Shown here piece after piece: positions 6,179 through 12,145 of a stretch of 15,697 bases of DNA (its first letter is position 1; each line of letters starts with the position of its first letter). Below the pieces are notes generated by a model, which saw nothing but the letters and a program-made list of their open reading frames with translations, searched no databases and was not told where the DNA came from. The stretch is from an uncultured Agathobacter sp. (GTDB lineage Bacteria; Bacillota; Clostridia; Lachnospirales; Lachnospiraceae), in the NCBI GenBank assembly GCA_934358675.1, contig CAKRKX010000057.1:1-15697 (forward strand). Direction: 5' to 3'. The translations under genes and the position numbers were made by a program.

Positions 6179-6900
6179 TCTTCGGCTTTCGCTTCTTCCT
6201 TATTTCCATAATAGCTGCCATAATAGCTGCCGTAATAGCCGCCATAATAGCTGTTCTTCTTCATCTTAACCTTATTCAAGACCGCACCGAGCACACGCAC
6301 GCCGGAAGCCTCCAGCTGCTTCTTGACATTCATGATCAGACGACCTCTCGCCATACCCTGTGCGATCACAAGGATTGCGCCATCACAATGCTTGGCAATC
6401 ACCGCCGCATCGATGGCAGCACCGATCGGTGCACAATCCAGCAACACATAATTAAAATGTTCTCTTCCAAACCGCAGCAGCTCCTCAAAATACTTCTTCT
6501 CAAGGATCTCGGTCGGGTTCGGCACCGACGGTCCCGCAAAGATCATAAACATTCCTGGGATCTCCGTTCCGTAAAGCACGTCCTCCAGCTTCTTCTGTCC
6601 CGATAGAAAATGCGACAATCCATAGATTTCGCTTCCGTCTGTGGAAGTTGCACGAAGGCGTCCGACATACACTGATTTACGCATATCGGTATCGATCAAA
6701 AGCACACGCTTTCCGGATTCCGTCAGCGAGCGTGCCAGATCGAGCGTCACCGTACTCTTGCCCTCATTCGGCAAAGCCGATGTGACAACGATCGTGCGAA
6801 TATCGTCTCCGCAGAACTGGATGTTCGTCTTCAGTGCACGCAGAGACTCTTTCATTGTATATTTCTGTTCTCGTAATTTACCGAATCTAACTGATTTCAT
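6175..6900 (-). CDS. cpsD: CpsD/CapB-type bacterial tyrosine kinase
   Basis: A 241-residue cytoplasmic BY-kinase that autophosphorylates a C-terminal Tyr cluster when bound to its membrane modulator CpsC. The Walker A motif is ALPNEGKST (42-50), Walker A' is LLIDTDMR (67-74) and Walker B is VLLDCAPIG (152-160). The tail (217-232) is four YYG-type units followed by an acidic end, the usual phosphorylation site of this family. The start at 6900 (MKSVRFGKLR) lies 4 nt after the cpsC stop; a longer in-frame reading upstream would lie inside cpsC and encode an Arg-rich shadow, so it was rejected. The order phosphatase, modulator, kinase matches Gram-positive capsule loci. MinD/ParA relatives share the Walker motifs but lack the Tyr tail. 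Confidence 0.93.
   Translation of the reverse strand: MKSVRFGKLREQKYTMKESLRALKTNIQFCGDDIRTIVVTSALPNEGKSTVTLDLARSLTESGKRVLLIDTDMRKSVYVGRLRATSTDGSEIYGLSHFLSGQKKLEDVLYGTEIPGMFMIFAGPSVPNPTEILEKKYFEELLRFGREHFNYVLLDCAPIGAAIDAAVIAKHCDGAILVIAQGMARGRLIMNVKKQLEASGVRVLGAVLNKVKMKKNSYYGGYYGSYYGSYYGNKEEAKAEE
6206..6253 (-). repeat. Four 12-bp tandem repeats coding the kinase Tyr cluster
   Basis: Four head-to-tail 12-bp units (6206-6217, 6218-6229, 6230-6241, 6242-6253) of the form ccataatagctg on the plus strand code YYG plus Ser, Gly or Asn. Units 1, 2 and 4 are identical; unit 3 differs at two positions. In-frame gain or loss would add or remove two Tyr acceptors at a time. Confidence 0.85.
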
Positions 6901-6904
6901 TGCG

Positions 6905-7657
6905 TTATGCCTTCTTCTTTCTCTTACGCGCTTTCTTGCGCTCCTTCTTGTTCTCGCCGTCGTACTCCGTCTCCTCAAGCGGAAGCGTTCCGAGTACATT
7001 CAGACCAAGCTTTTTCTCCACATCCTCTGCGTTCATGATCGTATCATTGAACAGGTAGGAGATCACAATAATTCCCGACGCAAGCAGAAGGCCGAGCATT
7101 CCGCCGATCGCAGTATTCTTAAACACACTCGGGCTGACCGCCGCGCCGTCCGTGTAACCCCACTGGATCACGTTCGGCGGATCCTGATCCATCTTCTCCG
7201 CGATAAACACCGCACCGACATTCGCGATCTCGTCCGCGATCGTCTTGGCCATCGTCGGATTCTTGTCCCGCACCGTAATTTTAAGAATACGGGAATTGGA
7301 CGGATTCTCCAGTGTAATCTTGCTTTCCAGTGACTCGTATGTCTCATTCAGACTCAGATTCGAGATTACCTGCTCCAATACCGGACGTCCCTTGACAACA
7401 ACCATGTAGTCGTTGGTCAGACTCGTGCCCGCCTGAATATCGGCAAGGCTTGTAATCGAAGTGCTTTTTGACAGCACGTACAGCTCCGACACCGATTCAT
7501 ACTGCGGCACAATAAGGAAACGGCTTGCTGCATACGCAATCCCCGCTCCGAGTACCAAAGCAAGCAGGATCAGTTTCCAGAACGATACAAGTTCTAAAAA
7601 CAGGTCTTTTAAGTCAATTTCTATTTCGTCATTGTCCATCGGTTGTATGTTATCCAT
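6905..7657 (-). CDS. cpsC: CpsC/Wzz-like chain-length determinant and kinase modulator
   Basis: A 250-residue inner-membrane protein of the polysaccharide co-polymerase group. It has transmembrane segments at about 28-48 and 183-203 flanking an extracellular loop, with a Pro-containing motif AAVSPSVFKN (172-181) just before the second segment as in Wzz proteins. The cytosolic tail normally activates the partner kinase; here it continues past EDVEKKLGLNVLGTLP into a very basic end, with 11 of residues 237-249 being Lys or Arg. The ATG at 7657 follows AGGAG by 5 nt. It lies 27 nt after cpsB and 4 nt before cpsD. In capsule loci this protein sets polymer length; without glycosyltransferases here its polymer must be made elsewhere, or it may act mainly as the kinase's membrane anchor. 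Confidence 0.92.
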   Translation of the reverse strand: MDNIQPMDNDEIEIDLKDLFLELVSFWKLILLALVLGAGIAYAASRFLIVPQYESVSELYVLSKSTSITSLADIQAGTSLTNDYMVVVKGRPVLEQVISNLSLNETYESLESKITLENPSNSRILKITVRDKNPTMAKTIADEIANVGAVFIAEKMDQDPPNVIQWGYTDGAAVSPSVFKNTAIGGMLGLLLASGIIVISYLFNDTIMNAEDVEKKLGLNVLGTLPLEETEYDGENKKERKKARKRKKKA

Positions 7658-7684
7658 GGTATCTCCTAAACTATCGGTCGTTGA

Positions 7685-8395
7685 TCACTCTACATCATCC
7701 GCAAGAATCTTCTCCGGATTCTTTGTAAAAAGCGATCTCACATAATCTTCATCGTATTTCTTTGCAAGCAGCTTCCTGCAATCCGCCATATGGCAGGCGC
7801 GGTTCTTAACCCCATGGCTGTCCGATGCGATCACATCCACATAGCCCTCCCGCAGCATCTTCTTGCAATATTTCTTCGAGGCACGCCCCTCGAGTCCGAG
7901 TACGGCATCCGCATTCAGCTGGATCCATGCGCCCAGCTCGCGAAGCTGCGCCGCATGCTCGAGATCTTCTGTCATACATTCATAGCGCTCCGCATGTGCG
8001 ATCACCGGAATGTATCCATGAAGCACCATCTCCTGCGTCATCTGATAGATATAGCCATACTCCGTCGCATGCGAATATTCACTCAACACATAATGAGAGC
8101 CCGCCAGTGTCCGGCATCGTCCGCTCTCCATCGCCTCCACAATCTGCCCGTTCACGTGATACTCCGTGCCGAGTCCCAGCCCGATTCCAAGCTTCTGCGC
8201 ATACTGCTGCAGGAGTTCGAAATGCTCCTCGATCATCTCCTTCGGGTAGGCGAACATTCCGTGTCGGTAATGCGGGGTGAGAATGATCGCCTCAATGCCC
8301 TGCGCACGCGCTTCCTGGAGCATCGCAACCGATTCTTCAATTGTCTTCGGGCCATCGTCGACTCCATAGAGAAGATGGCAATGGATATCGATCAT
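7685..8395 (-). CDS. cpsB: CpsB/CapC-type PHP-family tyrosine-protein phosphatase
   Basis: A 236-residue cytoplasmic, metal-dependent phosphatase that removes phosphate from the Tyr tail of CpsD-type kinases. The PHP metal ligands are visible: MIDIHCHLL at the N-terminus, LTPHYRHG (about 39-46), GTEYH (about 76-80), IAHAERY (about 132-138) and ASDSHG (about 189-194). The length fits the family. I chose the ATG at 8395 because GAGGTG lies 6 nt upstream and the protein then begins right at the first metal motif; a TTG at 8413 is in frame but has no ribosome binding site. It is the first gene of the operon, 27 nt before cpsC, with a near-consensus promoter upstream. Confidence 0.94.
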   Translation of the reverse strand: MIDIHCHLLYGVDDGPKTIEESVAMLQEARAQGIEAIILTPHYRHGMFAYPKEMIEEHFELLQQYAQKLGIGLGLGTEYHVNGQIVEAMESGRCRTLAGSHYVLSEYSHATEYGYIYQMTQEMVLHGYIPVIAHAERYECMTEDLEHAAQLRELGAWIQLNADAVLGLEGRASKKYCKKMLREGYVDVIASDSHGVKNRACHMADCRKLLAKKYDEDYVRSLFTKNPEKILADDVE

Positions 8396-8430
8396 CAGAT
8401 ACACCTCACCCAATTGTATAGTTAGATATT

Positions 8431-8459
8431 ATTATACTATATCGACACTTTTTGTGCAA
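8431..8459 (-). promoter_or_regulatory. Main promoter of the cps-sortase operon
   Basis: On the minus strand, TTGCAC (8454-8459) and TATAAT (8431-8436) are separated by exactly 17 nt. The expected start is near 8424, giving a leader of about 29 nt before cpsB. The -10 is perfect and the -35 matches four of six bases, which suggests a sigma-A type promoter with substantial basal activity. Confidence 0.8.
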
Positions 8460-8513
8460 TGTTTGAGCCCTTCGATCCGACCGGACTTCTTGTATGAAAT
8501 TCAATGCCGAAGA

Positions 8514-8563
8514 TAAAAACAGACCGGTAACGTCCGGGATTCTCCCCGGACGTACCAGCCTGT
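8514..8563 (-). terminator. Rho-independent terminator of the GH18 gene
   Basis: On the minus strand a long GC-rich stem, with the core ACGTCCGGG paired to CCCGGACGT and outer ACAG/CTGT pairs (8519-8563), is followed by TTTTTA. It lies 29 nt past the GH18 stop and before the divergently placed cps promoter region. Confidence 0.85.
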
Positions 8564-8592
8564 TCTTGTCTTCTATATTTTTTCAATTTTAA

Positions 8593-9900
8593 TTAACGGA
8601 TCAGGTTGTCTGCCATCTGGTTCATGAACGCATAATCTTCGGTATCCTGATCCACTTCCCAGATAATGATGCCGCCGATATTCGCCTCATTGATGTAATC
8701 CAGCTTCTTCTGCAGTGTCAGATGATCCTCGTAGGTGAGGAACCACTTGTAATACTTTGAAGCATCATCATCATTGTACGCATACACAGCGCCAGCCTCG
8801 TCATCATGGGCAAAATGCCAGCCTTTGCCACCTTCATCAAAGCTTTCATCCATCTTCCAGCACGCGCCGTCCTTCTTTAAGGTATAGCCGCTTCTCGCCT
8901 CTTCCTCAAACGCTTTCAGATCGCGCTCCGTCACCGGAACACTCGATGCGCGGTAGGTATCACACGGTGCACCCACGATCTGCTTGGGATTCATCTCCTT
9001 CATCGGGAAAGAGAGCGCATAAAAAGGCGTTCCGATGCAAAGCTTCTCCGCCGGAATACCAAGCTCTGCAAAATAGTCCACCACTTTTTTCGTATCGACA
9101 AAGCTTGTGTGATGTCCTGTCACACCGTCCCACACGCCGCTCATATCATAGCTCATAATATTGATGCGATCCATATGTCTGACTGCATCCGCCCAATTCT
9201 GAAGCGGAAGGATCGTTGTCGTCGATCCGGCACAGCATGCGGTCAGTTTCTTGACCCCTGCGCCAAATTCCGCATCCATCGCCACTCTTAAATCCGCCAT
9301 CAATGCCGTAAAATTCGCAGCATCTTCCTCGACCGTTCCCCAGATCGGACAGCCCTCATCATGGTCCGGATCTGCCGGGTCCGGAAGTCGCTCACCCGCG
9401 GTACTGCATCCCGGATACTCCCAGTCAATATCAATTCCGCCGGTCCAGGTATGCTCTTTCATGAAATCGATACAGCTCTGCACGAAAGAAGCTCGACCTT
9501 CCTTTGTGTACGCCATCTCGGAAAAATAGCCACATCTTGCCCATCCACCGATGGAAAGCATGATCTCCACATCCGGATAGCGCTTCGCAAACACTTCGTA
9601 CTGTGCGAAATGATTGCGCGGTATCGACGGATCGATCGCACTTGGTGCCTGATCCTCCATATCGTTTTTCTGACACATGGACTTGATCGTAAATTCGGTG
9701 CGCGGTGCCTCCCCGCGGTCTCTTCTCTCAAAGGAAGTCTCTGTAGTTCCGTCCGCCGGAGCCACCTGCCAGAATGCATGCTTGATGTTTGTCACACAGT
9801 CCCACGGAATGCCGGCAACTTCCCCTGATTGTTCTGCCGGTAAGCGGTCAAGATTCCAGTTTGCAAAGTAAACACTGATTTCTTTTTTGTTCTTATTCAA
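8593..9900 (-). CDS. GH18 chitinase-like glycoside hydrolase, no signal peptide
   Basis: A GH18-family TIM barrel of about 435 residues. These enzymes hydrolyse beta-1,4 GlcNAc links in chitin oligomers or related glycans by substrate-assisted catalysis. Numbered from the TTG at 9900, the family SxGG segment is LSIGGW (115-120), the catalytic region is GGIDIDWEYPG with Asp157, Asp159 and Glu161, the substrate-binding motif MSYDMSG starts at 249, and the barrel closes near IIIWEVDQD (Trp414). The first Asp of the usual DxxDxDxE motif is Gly here. No signal peptide or anchor is visible, so it is probably cytoplasmic and would act on imported oligosaccharides. Start choice: TTG at 9900 has GGGGGG 8 nt upstream, whereas the in-frame ATG at 9930 has no purine-rich site. 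The divergent TetR gene may regulate it. Confidence 0.88.
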   Translation of the reverse strand: MNKNKKEISVYFANWNLDRLPAEQSGEVAGIPWDCVTNIKHAFWQVAPADGTTETSFERRDRGEAPRTEFTIKSMCQKNDMEDQAPSAIDPSIPRNHFAQYEVFAKRYPDVEIMLSIGGWARCGYFSEMAYTKEGRASFVQSCIDFMKEHTWTGGIDIDWEYPGCSTAGERLPDPADPDHDEGCPIWGTVEEDAANFTALMADLRVAMDAEFGAGVKKLTACCAGSTTTILPLQNWADAVRHMDRINIMSYDMSGVWDGVTGHHTSFVDTKKVVDYFAELGIPAEKLCIGTPFYALSFPMKEMNPKQIVGAPCDTYRASSVPVTERDLKAFEEEARSGYTLKKDGACWKMDESFDEGGKGWHFAHDDEAGAVYAYNDDDASKYYKWFLTYEDHLTLQKKLDYINEANIGGIIIWEVDQDTEDYAFMNQMADNLIR

Positions 9901-9956
9901 CTTGTTGTCCCCCCAATACTTTAATTCCATTATTGTTTATGATAGCATCTTTTTCA

Positions 9957-9982
9957 GCATACAAATATTGCAATTTATGTGC
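9957..9982. promoter_or_regulatory. Imperfect dyad between the GH18 and TetR genes, candidate operator
   Basis: GCATACAAAT (9957-9966) and ATTTATGTGC (9973-9982) match as inverted repeats at 8 of 10 positions around a 6-nt AT-rich centre. It lies 27 nt upstream of the GH18 ATG and over its presumed promoter, which has no clear -10/-35 pair. TetR-family proteins often bind such dyads between divergent genes, but nothing ties this one to the neighbour. Confidence 0.3.
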
Positions 9983-10023
9983 TTTTTTGTTCAATCATGT
10001 CATTGGCACAAACTTTATTTATC

Positions 10024-10052
10024 TTGTCCACGATGATAAAATGCGTTACTAT
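10024..10052 (+). promoter_or_regulatory. Candidate promoter of the TetR-family gene
   Basis: TTGTCC (10024-10029) and TACTAT (10047-10052) are 17 nt apart, predicting a start near 10059 and a leader of about 79 nt. Both boxes match four of six or better. Confidence 0.5.
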
Positions 10053-10137
10053 AGAGTTAATGAAACAAGTGATTTCCATGCCTTTTTGAACAGGCGTAAT
10101 TATTGCCTTAATCCGATTAAACAAGGGGGATCGCGCA

Positions 10138-10707
10138 ATGGAAACAGAACGGAAAATGAATGAGAAAGTAAAATATAAACTTGCAGATGCCATGAAAGAA
10201 TGCATGAAAGCTGCTCCGGTCGAGAAGATCACCGTCAAGGAAATCGCGGAAGCCTGCGGCGTCACCCGTCAGACCTTCTATCGCAATTTTCAGGATAAAT
10301 ATGATCTCATCAATTGGTATTTTGACAAAATTCTTCTCGAATCGTTCGAGCACATGGGAGAAGGCAAGACCGTCTACGAAAGCCTTGTAAACAAATTCCA
10401 TTATATTCAGGAAGAAAAGCTCTTCTTTAAGGCCGCATTCAAAAACGATGAGCAAAACTGCCTGCGTGACCATGATTTCGAACTGATCCTCGCTTTCTAC
10501 ACACATCAGATCGAGGAGCGCACGAATCGCAAGATCCCGCAGCACTTGCAGTTCCAGCTTGAAATGTACTGTCAGGGTTCGATCTATATGACCGTACAGT
10601 GGGTGCTCGGCTACCGCAAGGACAGCCCGGAAGAACTGGCGCGTTTTCTGACGGATGCGATGCCGCAGGAACTTGCAGAAGTGTTTCGTGGGGTAGGGTT
10701 ACTTTAG
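10138..10707 (+). CDS. TetR/AcrR-family transcriptional regulator
   Basis: A 189-residue DNA-binding regulator. The N-terminal domain (about 10-58) has the TetR helix-turn-helix, seen in VEKITVKEIAEACGVTRQTF followed by YRNFQDKYDLINWYF. The all-helical C-terminal half (about 75-185), with YMTVQWVLGYRKDSPEELARFL near its end, resembles the TetR_C_8 group that includes DhaS-type regulators; that subgroup call is from memory of the pattern. The ATG follows AAGGGGG by 8 nt. It is transcribed away from the GH18 gene and towards fucO, from which a bidirectional terminator separates it. Regulation of itself or the GH18 gene is the simplest guess from position. The ligand is unknown. Confidence 0.88.
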   Translation: METERKMNEKVKYKLADAMKECMKAAPVEKITVKEIAEACGVTRQTFYRNFQDKYDLINWYFDKILLESFEHMGEGKTVYESLVNKFHYIQEEKLFFKAAFKNDEQNCLRDHDFELILAFYTHQIEERTNRKIPQHLQFQLEMYCQGSIYMTVQWVLGYRKDSPEELARFLTDAMPQELAEVFRGVGLL

Positions 10708-10714
10708 ACAAAAC

Positions 10715-10755
10715 AAAGAGAAGCCGCCTATGACCTGCATAGGCAGCTTCTCTTT
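10715..10755. terminator. Bidirectional terminator between the TetR gene and fucO
   Basis: AAAGAGAAGC (10715-10724) and GCCTATG (10726-10732) pair with CATAGGC (10738-10744) and GCTTCTCTTT (10746-10755), with one internal mismatch and a 5-nt loop. The A-run on the left and T-run on the right let it end transcripts from both converging genes. Confidence 0.9.
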
Positions 10756-10769
10756 TGCATTAGAAGAAT

Positions 10770-11915
10770 TTACATGAGCTTACGGAACAAAGCTTTAAGG
10801 TCTTCCACACTGGCATCTTTCGGGTTACCCGGTGCGCATGCATCTGCGTGAGCAGACTCAGCAAGGAAATCCAGATCCTCTTCCTTAAGAGCTTCTAACT
10901 TTGTCGGGATTCCCACATCAACGGAAAGCTTCTGTACTGCATCAACGGCAGCCTTGCGGTACTCTTCCACTGACATATCATCAACGCCTTTTACGCCCAT
11001 CGCACGAGCGATCTCACGATACTTCTCACCGGTGCAGTCTGCATTGTACTCCATTACGATTGGAAGCATCATTGCACATGCAACACCGTGTGGTGTGTCA
11101 TAGACAGCACCGAGTGTATGTGCCATAGAATGTGCGATTCCAAGACCTACGTTTGAGAAGCCCATTCCTGCGATGTACTGGCCCAAAGCCATGCCCTCGC
11201 GTCCTTCCTTCTCATTTGCAACGGCGCTTCTTAATGACTTGGAAATGATCTCAATCGCTTTCAGGTGGAACATATCGGTCATCTCCCAGGCAGCCTTTGT
11301 TGTATATCCCTCGATCGCATGTGTCAAAGCGTCCATACCGGTAGAAGCGGTCAGTCCCTTCGGCATAGAAGACATCATATCCGGGTCAACGATTGCGATC
11401 ACCGGCATATCATGCGGGTCAACGCATACGAATTTTCTCTTTTTCTCAACATCGGTAATAACGTAGTTGATCGTTACCTCTGCTGCGGTTCCGGCTGTCG
11501 TTGGTACTGCAATGATCGGAACGCAAGGCTTCTTTGTCGGAGCAACACCCTCAAGGCTTCTTACATCCTCAAACTCAGGGTTTGCGATAATGATTCCGAT
11601 GGCCTTGGAAGTATCCATAGAAGATCCGCCACCGATCGCTATCAGATAATCAGCTTCTGCATCCTTGAATGCCTGTACCCCGTGCTGTACGTTCTGGATG
11701 GTCGGATTTGCTTTGATATCGGAATAAACTTCATATGCAAGTCCATTCTCGTCAAGAATATCGGTCACTTTCTTGGTTACTCCGAACTTGATCAGATCCG
11801 GGTCGGAGCAGACGAACGCTTTCTTGAACGCACGCGCCTTAGCCTCTGTTGCGATCTCCTTGATTGCCCCCGCACCATGATAAGAAGTCTCATTCAACAT
11901 AATTCTGTTTGCCAT
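10770..11915 (-). CDS. fucO: Iron-containing alcohol dehydrogenase, lactaldehyde reductase (FucO) type
   Basis: A 381-residue group III alcohol dehydrogenase. FucO reduces L-lactaldehyde to 1,2-propanediol with NADH during anaerobic fucose or rhamnose use. The N-terminus MANRIMLNET, the cofactor motif IGGGSSMDTSKAIG (94-107), AVPTTAGTAAEVTINYVITD and FVCVDPHD closely resemble E. coli FucO as I remember it. The four metal ligands align: Asp195 and His199 in GMDALTHAIEG, His262 in AHSMAH and His276 in TPHGVA. The start is fixed by AAGGAGA 9-10 nt upstream of the ATG at 11915. No fucose or rhamnose catabolic gene lies in the window, so the true substrate could be another short aldehyde. It is divergent from hcp, and shared redox control of the two is plausible. 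Confidence 0.92.
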   Translation of the reverse strand: MANRIMLNETSYHGAGAIKEIATEAKARAFKKAFVCSDPDLIKFGVTKKVTDILDENGLAYEVYSDIKANPTIQNVQHGVQAFKDAEADYLIAIGGGSSMDTSKAIGIIIANPEFEDVRSLEGVAPTKKPCVPIIAVPTTAGTAAEVTINYVITDVEKKRKFVCVDPHDMPVIAIVDPDMMSSMPKGLTASTGMDALTHAIEGYTTKAAWEMTDMFHLKAIEIISKSLRSAVANEKEGREGMALGQYIAGMGFSNVGLGIAHSMAHTLGAVYDTPHGVACAMMLPIVMEYNADCTGEKYREIARAMGVKGVDDMSVEEYRKAAVDAVQKLSVDVGIPTKLEALKEEDLDFLAESAHADACAPGNPKDASVEDLKALFRKLM

Positions 11916-11954
11916 AATAAAATCTCTCCTTTTCCTGTAGTTTTTGATACTTCT

Positions 11955-11983
11955 ATTGTAGCAATCGCAACGCTTCCGCGTAA
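11955..11983 (-). promoter_or_regulatory. Candidate fucO promoter with weak -35
   Basis: On the minus strand TACAAT (11955-11960) is a good -10 and TTACGC (11978-11983), 17 nt upstream, is a poor -35. The predicted start is near 11948. The weak -35, with a dyad directly upstream, suggests activator dependence. Confidence 0.4.
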
Positions 11984-12011
11984 GTTACAAAATTGTCAAT
12001 GTGTAACAATT
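11984..12011. promoter_or_regulatory. Overlapping dyads upstream of fucO, candidate regulator site
   Basis: GTTACA (11984-11989) and TGTAAC (12002-12007) form a perfect inverted repeat with a 12-nt gap, and AATTGT (11991-11996) with ACAATT (12006-12011) forms another with a 9-nt gap. The part TTGTCAATGTGTAACAA resembles a clostridial Rex operator but is one base shorter than the usual 18-nt site. It lies about 48-53 nt upstream of the predicted fucO start. Confidence 0.35.
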
Positions 12012-12038
12012 CCGGTAAAAATCAGAAAATATCTTTGT

Positions 12039-12080
12039 GTGGTTATAACCACCGAATTTGTTTTTTGCGTTCGCTATAAT
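12039..12080 (+). promoter_or_regulatory. hcp promoter with a perfect 14-bp palindrome at about -41.5
   Basis: GTGGTTATAACCAC (12039-12052) is a perfect palindrome. A consensus TATAAT lies at 12075-12080 and no good -35 hexamer precedes it. With a start near 12087, the palindrome centre is at -41.5, the standard place for a class II CRP/FNR-type activator, and the TGTGG-N6-CCAC layout resembles that family's sites. HcpR, an FNR-like nitrosative-stress regulator, is a known controller of hcp in anaerobes, but the protein acting here is not identified. Confidence 0.6.
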
Positions 12081-12145
12081 GAGCTCACAAATCAACGAAA
12101 GACAAAAAATAAAAAAGCAAAGACATCATAAAGGAGATTTTATAA

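Noticed and set aside
6901..6999. N-terminal extension of CpsD with an Arg-rich leader
   Set aside because: This part lies within the cpsC coding sequence in another frame. The ATG at 6900 gives the normal family start.
11991..12011. Canonical Rex operator
   Set aside because: The half-sites are similar but the site is 17 nt instead of 18 and one half has a mismatch, so it is kept only as a possible regulator site.
11265..12131. Plus-strand open frame of 288 codons opposite fucO and running to hcp
   Set aside because: It is a mirror of the fucO reading frame that continues through the promoter region. The product is Cys/Arg-rich with no known fold.
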